The notes beneath the pieces were generated by a model that was not told the DNA's origin, ran no database searches, and saw nothing but the letters and a program-made list of their open reading frames with translations. Position numbers and translations under genes: made by a program. A stretch of DNA of 64,000 bases. Origin: Paraburkholderia sp. Tr-20389. Its GTDB lineage: Bacteria; Pseudomonadota; Gammaproteobacteria; Burkholderiales; Burkholderiaceae. The DNA is taken from the NCBI RefSeq assembly GCF_017104565.1, contig NZ_JAAGPD010000002.1:1-64000 (forward strand), given 5' to 3'. Below, in pieces: positions 1 through 8,485 of this stretch; the first letter of the stretch is position 1, and the number at the start of each line of letters is the position of its first letter.

Positions 1-259
1 ACGCCCACGCCAGCACCAGCGTGATCAGCTTGACGAGGATGTTGGACAGGAAGCCCTTGAACACCTCGAAGCTCAGTTCCGAGGTCAGGCTCTGGTCGAA
101 GAGGTACAGCAGGAACGGAAGGAAGACGAACATCAGTCCGCCGCTCACGCGGTGCAGAATCGACACGCGTCCCGCCAGCGGAAGACGGTATGCCGTCAAT
201 ATCTGTCCGATACCGATGTTCCGGAATTCCGGCCTCGGTTTTTTCAAAGTGTCAGCCAC
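1..259 (-). CDS. sdhC: Succinate dehydrogenase cytochrome b556 subunit (SdhC), 5' part
   Basis: Only the first 86 codons lie in the window; the gene runs off the left edge. It starts at a GTG codon. The N-terminus contains RPEFRNIGIGQI, LPLAGRVSILHRVSGG and a hydrophobic stretch (LMFVFLPFLLYLF). The run S-I-L-H-R-x-S-G is typical of SdhC, the membrane anchor of succinate:quinone oxidoreductase; its serine and arginine lie at the quinone site in known structures. The gene is divergent from the LysR gene on the plus strand. sdhD, sdhA and sdhB would be expected next, outside the window. The identification is firm for the family; the start codon is less certain. Confidence 0.88.
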   Translation of the reverse strand, partial: MADTLKKPRPEFRNIGIGQILTAYRLPLAGRVSILHRVSGGLMFVFLPFLLYLFDQSLTSELSFEVFKGFLSNILVKLITLVLAWA

Positions 260-376
260 AAATAGACCCCTTTCGGCATTTCAAAAGAAACGATCACAGG
301 CGCGACGCGTCCTGCTTTCTCCTCTTGACGCTTGTTAGGGGACGTTATCCGGGGAGACTTCCAGGCGGCGGACCGC

Positions 377-427
377 GCGATAGCGATATTTTGTCGCGGG
401 ACTGTTATACTGTCCAATATCTATCGC
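377..427. promoter_or_regulatory. Interrupted inverted repeat around a possible LysR promoter
   Basis: Left arm GCGATAGCGATATT and right arm AATATCTATCGC are reverse complements except for two extra bases in the left arm. Between them lies TATACT (406-411), a plausible -10 element 48 bases before the LysR start. The placement would suit autoregulation of the LysR gene or control of the sdhC/LysR divergent region. Seen by eye only; no binding evidence. Confidence 0.35.
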
Positions 428-458
428 GTCTTTCTGAAATAGCTTTTACAGATATCGC

Positions 459-1355
459 ATGGAACTGCGTCATATCCGCTACTTTCTCGCCGTCGCCGAA
501 GAACGCAATGTCACGCGTGCGGCCGAGCGGCTGGGCATCGGCCAGCCGCCGCTCAGCCAGCAAATCCACGCGCTCGAAGACGAACTGGGCGTGCGCCTGT
601 TCCGCCGCACGGGGCATGGCGTCGTCCTGACGGAGGCGGGCGAGGCATTCGCCGCCGATGCCAAGCGCATCCTGCACGACACGCGCCTCGCCGTCGAAAA
701 GGCGCAGAGCGCCGGTCGCGGCGAAATCGGGCAGTTCAATATCGGCTTCACCGGCTCGGCGGCTTTCAATCCTGTCGTATCGAAGCTGATCCGCGCATAC
801 CGGCAGGCCTATCCGAACGTCACACTCACGCTGGCCGAAGGCAACACGGCGCAACTGCTCTCCTACCTCGACAACGGCCGCGTGGATGTCGCCTTCGTGC
901 GTCTCGGCAGCCAGTCGCCCGCCGGCGTGCAGTTCCATCACATCGCAATCGAGCCGATGAAGATCGTGCTGCCCGCCACGCACCGTCTCGCGAAGAAACG
1001 CAAGATCCCACTGTCCGCGCTCGCGGAAGATCCCTTCGTGATGCTGCCGCGGGAAGCGAGCCCCACGCTGCACGACGTGATCGTCGGCGCGTGCAGAGAG
1101 GCGGGATTCGAGCCGATAGCCGGGCAGCAGGCGCCGCAGTTGTCGTCCGTCGTGAATCTGGTCGCGGCGGAATTCGGTGTGTCGCTGGTGCCGGCTTCCG
1201 TGTGCCAGATTCAGGTCGAAGGTGTCGTGTACACCGACGTGCTCGGCAGTCCCATTTCGATTCGTCTCGCGCTGGCGTCGCGCATCGAGTCGACGCCGGC
1301 TAAGACCGCGAACTTTCTCGAGAAGGCGTTGGTGTTCGCTTCTCCGATCGAGTAG
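459..1355 (+). CDS. LysR-family transcriptional regulator
   Basis: 298 residues, the usual length for the family. Residues 1-60 form the winged helix-turn-helix (MELRHIRYFLAVAEE, AAERLGIGQPPLSQQIHALE, LFRRTGHGVVLTEAG). The rest is a substrate-binding-like effector domain (GEIGQFNIGFTGSA, then RVDVAFVRLG). The N-terminal pattern ELRHIRYFLAVAEE...QPPLSQQI is the type seen in CatM/BenM-like regulators of aromatic or organic acid catabolism, but no cognate catabolic operon is adjacent: the left neighbour is divergent sdhC and the right neighbour is a convergent NnrU gene with only one base between stops. The effector is unknown. Confidence 0.9.
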   Translation: MELRHIRYFLAVAEERNVTRAAERLGIGQPPLSQQIHALEDELGVRLFRRTGHGVVLTEAGEAFAADAKRILHDTRLAVEKAQSAGRGEIGQFNIGFTGSAAFNPVVSKLIRAYRQAYPNVTLTLAEGNTAQLLSYLDNGRVDVAFVRLGSQSPAGVQFHHIAIEPMKIVLPATHRLAKKRKIPLSALAEDPFVMLPREASPTLHDVIVGACREAGFEPIAGQQAPQLSSVVNLVAAEFGVSLVPASVCQIQVEGVVYTDVLGSPISIRLALASRIESTPAKTANFLEKALVFASPIE

Positions 1356-1356
1356 A

Positions 1357-1938
1357 TCAATATCCGAACGGCTTCACGCCGATCAGCCAGCCGTGAAGAA
1401 AGAAAGCGAACGCCACCCAGAGGACGGCACCCGCGACGACGGGCATCACGTCGCGTGACAGCGCCCCATTCGGATAGACCACGCCTTCGGCGCGATCCCT
1501 TCGCCGAGCCGCCGCGTAGTCGAATACTGCCCAAACGAGAAAGGCGCCGAACAGCACGACGGCGTTCAACGTGCCGTTTGCCAGCAGATGCGCGAGCGCC
1601 CAGAAGCCGACGCCGGCCGTCATCGGATGCTTGATGATCGACTTGAAGTGATTGCCCGGCGCATGCGCCGCGGGAAAGAGAATGAACGCGAACAGCGTCA
1701 GGAGCCCCGCGAGATGCGGCGCCCATGCGGGCGGCGCCCAGAGCACGACGGGCTCGCGTCGCGCGATTCCGTAGCCCCAGATGATCAGCACCAGTCCGAT
1801 CAGCGACACGACCGAATACGCCGCTTTCCAGTTCTTCGCGCCCATTCGCGCGATGGTCGCTTCGCGCCACCCTTCGGCTAAGATGCGGACCGAATGACCG
1901 CCCAGGAAAATCAGCAACCCCAGTATCAATATCGACAT
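1357..1938 (-). CDS. NnrU-family integral membrane protein
   Basis: 193 residues with about six hydrophobic segments, beginning MSILILGLLIFLGGHSVRI. The internal stretch AHAPGNHFKSIIKHPMTAGVGFWALAHLLANG is the conserved core of NnrU proteins, which belong to a membrane methyltransferase-like superfamily and were named for a link to nitrite and nitric oxide metabolism. The start was chosen because CGAGGAGCC sits just upstream; an in-frame extension of 34 codons looks non-coding. No denitrification gene is nearby, so the role here is open. Confidence 0.85.
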   Translation of the reverse strand: MSILILGLLIFLGGHSVRILAEGWREATIARMGAKNWKAAYSVVSLIGLVLIIWGYGIARREPVVLWAPPAWAPHLAGLLTLFAFILFPAAHAPGNHFKSIIKHPMTAGVGFWALAHLLANGTLNAVVLFGAFLVWAVFDYAAARRRDRAEGVVYPNGALSRDVMPVVAGAVLWVAFAFFLHGWLIGVKPFGY

Positions 1939-2222
1939 GAAGGCTCCTCGTGACAGATGTCGCCGGATGGACACGATTGTGCTGCATGATGTCGACTTGT
2001 GCCAATACCGCGACGCCATGCGCACTGCACTCACGCGCATGCGGCAATGGCGCGCTTTCTTACGCTACTGCATTACGCCTTAAAACCACACCTTAAAGAA
2101 AGCAGCAAGGCAGGTTCGCTTGCGGTTTGCGACGTGCCCGCGCCATCGTAGAACCAACAACTACAAGCGACAGCCCGCGCTGACATAGGCAAAAGCAGGC
2201 GGGCGCTTTCGCCATCGACACT

Positions 2223-2948
2223 TTATGGATTGGCGAATTCCACCCTGTTGCGCCCGCCACGCTTCGCGCGATAGAGCGCGGCATCCGCGAGACCATACGC
2301 GGTGTCGAAATCGGTGCCGGGCGGATTCGCGCTGACGCCGAAACTGGCCGTGATGCGTCGATCCACAGGCGATGCGAAAACCTGACGGCCGATCGCTTCG
2401 CGCATCTTCTCGGCTTGCCGCAGCGCTTCAGCGGGTTCGTGCGCGGGCAGCAGCACAGTGAACTCTTCTCCACCCACGCGGCCGATAAAGCCCCGCTCGC
2501 CCACGATACGCCGCAGACATTCGACGATCCCCATGATGACGGCATCGCCTGCCGGATGACCGAAATCGTCGTTGACCCGCTTGAACTCGTCGATGTCGAG
2601 AATGATCATCACGGCGCTGTCGTGGCGCAAGGCCTTCGTCGTCCGCTCGATCACAGCACTTCGGTTGAACACGCCCGTCAGCGCGTCATGCGTCGCACGA
2701 TGCGCAAGCTGCTGCGCAAGCGCCTGCATTTCGCGTTCGGCCCGATCGCTGCGGCCGATCAACCGGCGCGTCTCGCGCATCAGGCGTTCATAGTGCCCAA
2801 TGAGTTCCGCCAATGACTGACGATAGTCGTCCGCATCCGCGTCGGCAGCCGCATGGATCGCGCGCGCCTTCTCGAGCGCTTCGTTCTCGTTCTGGAACAG
2901 ATCGGGCGCGTCGCTGACAGGCGCGTACAACGTGGAGATCGGGGGCAC
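2223..2948 (-). CDS. siaD: Diguanylate cyclase SiaD
   Basis: 241 residues. Residues 20-85 are charged and helical, likely a stalk for dimerisation and partner binding. A GGDEF domain follows (ATHDALTGVFNRSA, LDIDEFKRVNDDFGHPAGD, and the active-site GGEEF at 159-163), so it should make c-di-GMP from two GTP. The RxxD inhibitory site normally found five residues before the signature is missing (the sequence there is G-E-R-G). It starts at GTG one base after the siaC stop, with AAGGAC upstream as ribosome binding site, and closes the siaABCD operon. In Pseudomonas aeruginosa SiaD is activated by unphosphorylated SiaC; the same wiring is inferred here. Confidence 0.88.
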   Translation of the reverse strand: MPPISTLYAPVSDAPDLFQNENEALEKARAIHAAADADADDYRQSLAELIGHYERLMRETRRLIGRSDRAEREMQALAQQLAHRATHDALTGVFNRSAVIERTTKALRHDSAVMIILDIDEFKRVNDDFGHPAGDAVIMGIVECLRRIVGERGFIGRVGGEEFTVLLPAHEPAEALRQAEKMREAIGRQVFASPVDRRITASFGVSANPPGTDFDTAYGLADAALYRAKRGGRNRVEFANP

Positions 2949-2949
2949 C

Positions 2950-3345
2950 TTATTGTCCTTGGTGAGAGACAGGGCGGTCAGTGAATTCGATAGCGTGGAA
3001 ATCGGCTTTCAGTTCTTCGCCGAATTCGGCAATCGTTTCGTCTTCTTCATCGCGATACCAGTTCATCAGCACACGGCTGCCCGACTGCGCAGCCTCGTCC
3101 AGCGCGTCGAACACGCTGAACAGCATCTTCGTGCTGGAGCTGTTGAAGTAGGTCAGCACGACGTCGACGGTAATGACGGCGCCCGTCGATTCGCCAAGGT
3201 ACTGGCGCAACTGTTCGATGATGGGCGCGTAGAACGCGGCCGCGTTCTCGGGATACGACTCGCCCCTGAGCAAAAGCTGATGCTGGTCGAATTTGAAATC
3301 GACTTCCGGCGACGTCGCCGTTGCGGCAATGTAGAGATTGTCCAT
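2950..3345 (-). CDS. siaC: Phosphoprotein switch SiaC (DUF1987)
   Basis: 131 residues, typical of the DUF1987/SiaC family, with the family features FKFDQHQLLLRGESYPEN and YFNSSSTKMLFSVFDAL. In Pseudomonas aeruginosa SiaC is phosphorylated on a threonine (Thr68) by SiaB and dephosphorylated by SiaA; the dephospho form binds and activates SiaD. The equivalent region here is a serine-rich run, S69-S70-S71-T72, so the acceptor may be serine rather than threonine. It sits between siaB and siaD in a tight four-gene operon. Family assignment is firm; the phosphosite is inferred. Confidence 0.88.
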   Translation of the reverse strand: MDNLYIAATATSPEVDFKFDQHQLLLRGESYPENAAAFYAPIIEQLRQYLGESTGAVITVDVVLTYFNSSSTKMLFSVFDALDEAAQSGSRVLMNWYRDEEDETIAEFGEELKADFHAIEFTDRPVSHQGQ

Positions 3346-3363
3346 AGCTCGTGCCTTTTATAC

Positions 3364-3927
3364 TCAGATGATGGCCTTGAGGCAAAACAGCGTGGTTCCG
3401 GGTTCGTCGGCACGCGGATGAAAAGCGAATTCGAGTGGCGCGCTGGCATCGCGCGCCATCGTCAGGAAACCGAGACCCGCGCCCTTGCTCTCCTCGGGCG
3501 TGTCCGCTCGCAACGAGACCTTGTAGGCCTGCTTGATTTCTTCGACCGACATGCTGCGCAGCGGCTCCAGCTTGTTGCGCAGACCTTCTACGTCATCCGT
3601 CGCGACAGGATTCACGCACATCATCAGATGCCGTTCGCCTTCGGTGGTGATGCACACTGCGCCTTCGCGAATCGAGCCACCGCCTTCGTTGCCGGGCTGC
3701 AACGAGTCGGACGAGTAATGGACGATGTTCTGCGACAGTTCGACGAACGACGAAAACAGTTTGCGGCGAGTCGGTCCGCTCACGCCTGCAATTTCCAGTT
3801 GCAACTTGACGACCTCGCCCATCGCCGCGACGATGTTATGGGAGAAATAGCCCTTGTGATAGAAGAGCACGTTACGCCGCTGCGCCAGGTCGAAAAAAGC
3901 GCGGTCTTGTTCGAGTAGTTGAGACAT
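3364..3927 (-). CDS. siaB: SiaC kinase SiaB (DUF6272, GHKL-like ATPase)
   Basis: 187 residues. The stretch SFVELSQNIVHYS is an N-box-like ATP-binding motif (E...N) and ESKGAGLGFLTMAR is a glycine-rich lid, so this is a small GHKL-type protein kinase without a phosphotransfer histidine domain. It follows the siaA stop after two bases and precedes siaC by 18 bases. The ATG used here (MSQLLEQDRAFFD) is better placed than an in-frame codon nine residues upstream, which would overlap siaA. Its known homolog phosphorylates SiaC and so turns the cyclase off. Confidence 0.87.
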   Translation of the reverse strand: MSQLLEQDRAFFDLAQRRNVLFYHKGYFSHNIVAAMGEVVKLQLEIAGVSGPTRRKLFSSFVELSQNIVHYSSDSLQPGNEGGGSIREGAVCITTEGERHLMMCVNPVATDDVEGLRNKLEPLRSMSVEEIKQAYKVSLRADTPEESKGAGLGFLTMARDASAPLEFAFHPRADEPGTTLFCLKAII

Positions 3928-3929
3928 GC

Positions 3930-5171
3930 TTATTGGTCGGTAATGCGGGCACAAAACAGGGTGAGGTCATCGCGGCGTGCTTGCACGCCTTGCCATTCGG
4001 CGAGCGCACGCCGCAGCTTTTCGCAGATTGCGGCAGGCGATTCGTCGCGGTTCTCCAGGATCAGATCGAGCGCGCGGCGGCGTCCGAACGAAATACTGCG
4101 CGGGCCGCCAATCTGATCGATGAGACCGTCCGTGCAGATGAACAGCAGGCTGCCGCGCGGCACCGCGATCTTGCGCAACTGCCACGTGTAGTCGGCGAGG
4201 CTGTCAACGTAACCGACACCCATGCGGTCCGCCGCGATCGTTTCGAACTGGTCCGAGTCCGGCGCGAGTATGTGCAGCGCGATCCTCGCGCCGGCAAAAT
4301 GCAACTGGTTTTCTCTGGCATCGAACCAGAAGAACGCGGCATCGAGTCCATCGTTCGATTGCGGCACTTCAGCCGCGCTATGCACCTGGCCCAGCAAGGT
4401 CTTCACGTTGCGATTGACGGCTGCGAGCAGTGCAGCCGGGTCGCGCGGACCAATCTGTTCGAGCGCTTGCGACAACGATGCCGATGCGAGCAGCGTCATG
4501 AAGGCGCCCGGCACGCCATGGCCGGTGCAATCCGCTGTCGCGCCGAACCAGCCATGCGGAAACGCAGCAAAATGATAGAAGTCGCCGCCGACCACATCGC
4601 GCGGCTCCCACACGAGCGCCGCTTCGGGCAGACGTTCTGCCAGCGTCTCGCGCGACGCGCGCAGCATCGCTTGCTGGATCACGCTCGCGTATTCGATGCT
4701 CTGCATGATCTGGCGATTCTTCTCCGCCTGCATCTCGGCCACCGCGCCCAGTAGTTGCAGACCGCTGCCCAGACCCGCGAAATGGCCGTCGCGCGTCACG
4801 ATGAAACCATCGACGAGCGCCTTTTCACCGACCTCGACGGTCTTGAAGGTCAGCGCTTCGATGCTCATGCCGGCGTCGACGACGAGCGGCTCCTTGTCCA
4901 TGAAAGCGATGCAGCTCTTCTTGTCGTATAGCTCGCGATGAAACGGCTTGCTCATCTGGGACAGAAAGATGTCGCGGTTGATCAGGCCGATCGGCCTGCC
5001 GCTCTCGATCACCGCGAGGCTTTTCATATCGCTGCGCGCAGAGAAGATTTCCATCACGCGCGAGTTGGGATCCTCTGCATCGACGGCGGGGACCTCCTGA
5101 CACAGGTCGCCAGCAGAGCGCGGGTCTCCTTGTGCAGACGAACGGCTAAAGCGCGAAAACGCTGGATGCAT
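3930..5171 (-). CDS. siaA: SiaA-like PP2C/SpoIIE phosphatase with N-terminal CBS pair
   Basis: 413 residues. Residues 20-145 read as two CBS repeats (VMEIFSARSDMKSLAVIE, RPIGLINRDIF, then PLVVDAGMSIEAL, DGFIVTRDGHFAGLG). Residues 160-412 are a SpoIIE/PP2C phosphatase: GGDFY (metal-binding D197), ADCTGHGVPGAFMT (D214), CTDGLIDQIGG and RRDDLTLF. It should dephosphorylate SiaC and switch on SiaD. Pseudomonas SiaA is a membrane protein with a periplasmic sensor and HAMP; this version has no membrane segment, so the signal is probably a cytoplasmic ligand of the CBS pair (often an adenine nucleotide). No strong ribosome binding site precedes the ATG, so the start may lie a little downstream. First gene of the siaABCD operon. 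Confidence 0.85.
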   Translation of the reverse strand: MHPAFSRFSRSSAQGDPRSAGDLCQEVPAVDAEDPNSRVMEIFSARSDMKSLAVIESGRPIGLINRDIFLSQMSKPFHRELYDKKSCIAFMDKEPLVVDAGMSIEALTFKTVEVGEKALVDGFIVTRDGHFAGLGSGLQLLGAVAEMQAEKNRQIMQSIEYASVIQQAMLRASRETLAERLPEAALVWEPRDVVGGDFYHFAAFPHGWFGATADCTGHGVPGAFMTLLASASLSQALEQIGPRDPAALLAAVNRNVKTLLGQVHSAAEVPQSNDGLDAAFFWFDARENQLHFAGARIALHILAPDSDQFETIAADRMGVGYVDSLADYTWQLRKIAVPRGSLLFICTDGLIDQIGGPRSISFGRRRALDLILENRDESPAAICEKLRRALAEWQGVQARRDDLTLFCARITDQ

Positions 5172-5941
5172 GGCGAAGCGAGCCAGTCGATGAAGAAACC
5201 CTGCACGCTAATATTTCTCTGTGTACTTTACGTGACAGTGAGTACTTTCGATGAATAATTCACAACGAAATTGTTCATCCTTTTCATTCGAATTTTCGGA
5301 CTGAAAGTTAAAAAGATCCAAGCTCGTCCGCTATTGCTAGAAATCACATCGAAGACAAACGTTTGCCTCACCGAATATGGACGTAACCCTCTAATCGACA
5401 AGCCTTTGTGCGATTTCAGACGCGTTGAAACCAACGCAATACATTCGGTTAGAAATGTGCTGAACCGACTGAATCACTAGATTGGCTTCGCTTTAAATAC
5501 TGCGCAAACGATTGCTTAACTACAAGCTAACGAAGACGCATTATCTGACCCGGAAGAATTACTTTCCTGAATCAACCAGACGAGCCACTCCACTCGTTCG
5601 ACATGCGCGGTATTCTCGTTGGGAAAGCAACGCCTCCTGCAAGCTCGCGCGACCTCCGTGCCGGCCTGTGCGTCACCTTGCCGCGTTTTGCGTTAAAATG
5701 TACGAACTGGTTAGTCCGGTGCAAATCACAGCGCCTCGATCGGTGCGTTTACGCCCTTCGCATTCGTCGCGCCCCGCCCGGCGAACGTCCCAACCGACCC
5801 CTGACGGGACGGCTCCGCAGCCCGAGCCATTACGAATGGACGCCATCGTGCGTCGACTTCTCGATCTGGTGCACGCGTTTGCGCAGTCCCTGATGGACTG
5901 TTCGCATGTGCCCCTCTTTTGCGTATTCATCAAGACAAGCA
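5172..5941. other. 770-base intergenic region upstream of siaA and the PQQ dehydrogenase
   Basis: No convincing gene. The part next to siaA (5200-5560) is noticeably AT-rich compared with its surroundings and holds an imperfect inverted repeat at 5251-5278. The rest shows only short, low-quality open frames. It should contain the divergent promoters of siaA and the dehydrogenase, but I cannot place -10/-35 boxes with confidence. Confidence 0.5.
5251..5278. promoter_or_regulatory. Imperfect inverted repeat upstream of siaA
   Basis: Arms ATGAATAATT and AATTGTTCAT are reverse complements with one mismatch, separated by eight bases. The site is 80 bases before the siaA start in an AT-rich stretch, a position that suits a repressor or activator site. 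No known binding protein is implied. Confidence 0.35.
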
Positions 5942-8362
5942 ATGTCCAAGCAACCTGAAACCAAGCCAATATCGACGGCCGCCCGCGTCGGCCTGATACT
6001 TGCCGGCGCAATCGGCCTGCTGCTCGGCCTGTACTTCGCGATCGGCGGTGCGCTGCTCATCGCCCGCGGAGGCACGTGGTACTACCTGCTGATGGGCCTC
6101 GCGGTCTGCGCAACGGGCATTCAGCTCGCGCGCCGCAAACCCGCCGCCTGCGTGATCTTCGCGATCGTGATCGTGGCGACCGTGCTGTGGGCCGTCTGGG
6201 AAAGTGGCTTCGACTTCTGGCCGCTGCAGGCGCGCATCTTCATGTTCACGATGATCGGCATGTTGCTCGCGCCCGTTTATCCGATGCTGCGCGGCTTCGC
6301 AGGTCTGCGCCCCGCGAAGGGCGCCGCGTGGACCGCGGGTCTCGTGCTGCTCGCGTGCAACGCGCTGTTCGTGTACGGCATGTTCGTTCCGCACGGCACG
6401 TTCGGCACGGAATCGGCGGCGGCGCTGGGCAAACACGATGCCGGTACGGGCGACTGGTCAGCCTATGGGCACTCGGCCGGCGGCGACCGCTTCGCAGGCG
6501 CGACGCAGATCGATCGCGACAACGTGAAGAACCTGCAGGTCGCGTGGACCTACCATACGGGCGACGTGCCTGTCAGCCCGTCGGGCGGCGGCGCGGAAGA
6601 CCAGGAGACGCCGCTGCAGATCGGCGACACGCTCTACGTGTGCTCGCCGCACAACACGGTGATCGCGCTCGACGCTGCGAACGGCCATGAAAAGTGGCGC
6701 CACGAATTCCCGACGAAGACGACAGTCTGGGTGCGCTGCCGCGGTCTCGCGTACTTCGACGCAACGAAGCCGCTTCAGCAGCCCGCAGTCACGGGTTCGA
6801 CGCCCGTCACGCCCGTCGCGCTGCCGGACGAACACGCTGCATGCCGTCGCCGTATCTACATGAATACGATCGACGCGAAGCTCGTGGCCCTCGACGCGGA
6901 CACGGGCAAGCTCTGCGCGGACTTCGGCGAGCAGGGCATCATCGACCTCAAGGCGGGGCTCGGCAGCGCGGCAAGCCCGCTGTACGAACTGACATCGCCG
7001 CCGACTGTCGCGGGCACGACGGTGGTCGTCGGCGGCCGGGTCGCCGACAACGTGTCGCTCGACATGCCCGGCGGGGTGATTCGCGGCTTCGACGTGATGA
7101 CGGGTGCAATGAAATGGGCATTCGATCCGGGCAATCCGCAGGACAAGCATGCACCCGCACCCGGCAAGACGTTCGTGCGCTCGACGCCGAACGTGTGGGC
7201 GCCGATGTCGTACGACGCCACCTCGAATACGGTGTACATGCCGGTCGGCAGCGCGGCGATCGACTTGTGGGGCGTGAAGCGCACTGAGCTCGACGAGCAG
7301 TACGGCGCGTCGATTCTCGCGCTCGACGCGACCACGGGCGCTGAAAAGTGGCACTTCCAGACGGTCCATCACGACCTGTGGGACTACGACGTGCCGATGC
7401 AACCGACGCTCGTCGATTTCCCCGTCGACGGCAAGAACATTCCCGCGCTGATCGTCGGCACGAAGATGGGCCAGCTGTTCGTGCTCGACCGGCTGACGGG
7501 CAAGCCGCTCACGAAGGTGGTCGAACAACCCGTCAAGTCCGCGACCATTCCCGGCGAGCCGTATGCGAAGACGCAGCCCCTGTCGGTCGGCATGCCGCAG
7601 ATCGGCGCGAATGTGCTGACGGGCGCGGACATGTGGGGCATGACGCCCATTGACCAGATGATGTGCCGCATCGTCTTCCACGGCATGCGCTATGACGGCC
7701 TGTTCACCGCGCCCGATACGGATACGTCGCTGAGCTTTCCCGGCTCGCTCGGCGGGATGAACTGGGGCGGTCTGTCGTACGATCCGAACTCGCAGATGAT
7801 CTTCGCGAACGACATGCGCCTCGGGCTGTGGGTCCATCTCGTGAAGGAAGAGAAACGCGGCGGCCAGTCGAACGGCAACGAAGCGGTGAATGCAGGCATG
7901 GGCGCCGTGCCGCTCGGCGGCACGCCCTATTCGGTGACGAAGGACCGCTTCTTCTCGCCGCTCGGCATTCCGTGTCAGAAGCCGCCGTTCGGCAGCCTCA
8001 CGGCCATCGATCTGAAGACGCGCAGCGTCGCGTGGCAAGTGCCGCTCGGCACGGTTCGCGATACGCGCCTGTGGGGCGTGCAGATGCACATGCCCACCCC
8101 GATCGGCATGCCGACCATCGGCGGCTCGCTGAGCACGGGCGGCGGCCTCGTCTTCTTCGCTGCGACCCAGGACTACTATCTGCGTGCGTTCGACAGCTCG
8201 ACGGGCAAGGAAGTCTGGAAGGCGCGTCTGCCCGTCGGCAGCCAGGGCACGCCGATGAGCTACGTGATCAACGGCAAGCAGTACATCGTGATCTCGGCGG
8301 GCGGCGCACGCCAGTCGCCGGATCGCGGCGATTACGTGATCGCCTACGCGCTGCCGCAGTAA
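5942..8362 (+). CDS. Membrane-bound PQQ-dependent dehydrogenase, glucose/quinate/shikimate family
   Basis: 806 residues. The first 140 hold five hydrophobic segments (the ubiquinone-linked membrane anchor); the rest is a periplasmic eight-bladed PQQ propeller. WTYHTGD, GTPMSYVINGKQYIVISAGG and the active-site region TVHHDLWDYDVP with a following K in GTKMGQLFVLDR fit membrane glucose dehydrogenase. Several runs differ from Escherichia coli Gcd, whereas the paralog at 34539 matches Gcd closely, so this copy may oxidise another polyol, quinate or shikimate. It passes electrons to ubiquinone from the periplasm. The ATG used (MSKQPETK) fits family length better than one 36 bases upstream. A porin gene follows. 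Confidence 0.85.
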   Translation: MSKQPETKPISTAARVGLILAGAIGLLLGLYFAIGGALLIARGGTWYYLLMGLAVCATGIQLARRKPAACVIFAIVIVATVLWAVWESGFDFWPLQARIFMFTMIGMLLAPVYPMLRGFAGLRPAKGAAWTAGLVLLACNALFVYGMFVPHGTFGTESAAALGKHDAGTGDWSAYGHSAGGDRFAGATQIDRDNVKNLQVAWTYHTGDVPVSPSGGGAEDQETPLQIGDTLYVCSPHNTVIALDAANGHEKWRHEFPTKTTVWVRCRGLAYFDATKPLQQPAVTGSTPVTPVALPDEHAACRRRIYMNTIDAKLVALDADTGKLCADFGEQGIIDLKAGLGSAASPLYELTSPPTVAGTTVVVGGRVADNVSLDMPGGVIRGFDVMTGAMKWAFDPGNPQDKHAPAPGKTFVRSTPNVWAPMSYDATSNTVYMPVGSAAIDLWGVKRTELDEQYGASILALDATTGAEKWHFQTVHHDLWDYDVPMQPTLVDFPVDGKNIPALIVGTKMGQLFVLDRLTGKPLTKVVEQPVKSATIPGEPYAKTQPLSVGMPQIGANVLTGADMWGMTPIDQMMCRIVFHGMRYDGLFTAPDTDTSLSFPGSLGGMNWGGLSYDPNSQMIFANDMRLGLWVHLVKEEKRGGQSNGNEAVNAGMGAVPLGGTPYSVTKDRFFSPLGIPCQKPPFGSLTAIDLKTRSVAWQVPLGTVRDTRLWGVQMHMPTPIGMPTIGGSLSTGGGLVFFAATQDYYLRAFDSSTGKEVWKARLPVGSQGTPMSYVINGKQYIVISAGGARQSPDRGDYVIAYALPQ

Positions 8363-8381
8363 CGCTCATCGCACGACGCTG

Positions 8382-8405
8382 AAGCGCATCCGTCCGGGTG
8401 CGTTT
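8382..8405 (+). terminator. Hairpin after the PQQ dehydrogenase gene
   Basis: AAGCGCATCC and GGGTGCGTTT pair over ten positions (two G-T wobbles) around the loop GTCC. It lies 20 bases after the stop codon. The T run is short (three), so termination may be partial. Confidence 0.45.
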
Positions 8406-8485
8406 CCATCACAGCATCATCTTCTGGCAAGCGGCGCGTTCTCGCGTCGCGAAACGCGCGCCGCTTGCCGCTCTCCCCTTCCCTC

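Noticed and set aside
5150-5185. Fifth ECF promoter copy at the siaA start (TGCATCC on the minus strand)
   Set aside because: The bases at the required spacing are AGCC, not CGTA, and the site overlaps the siaA start codon.
6458-8089. Long open frame of 543 codons on the minus strand opposite the PQQ dehydrogenase
   Set aside because: It is an Arg/His/Ala-rich antisense shadow of a clear, family-matching gene, as expected in high-GC DNA.
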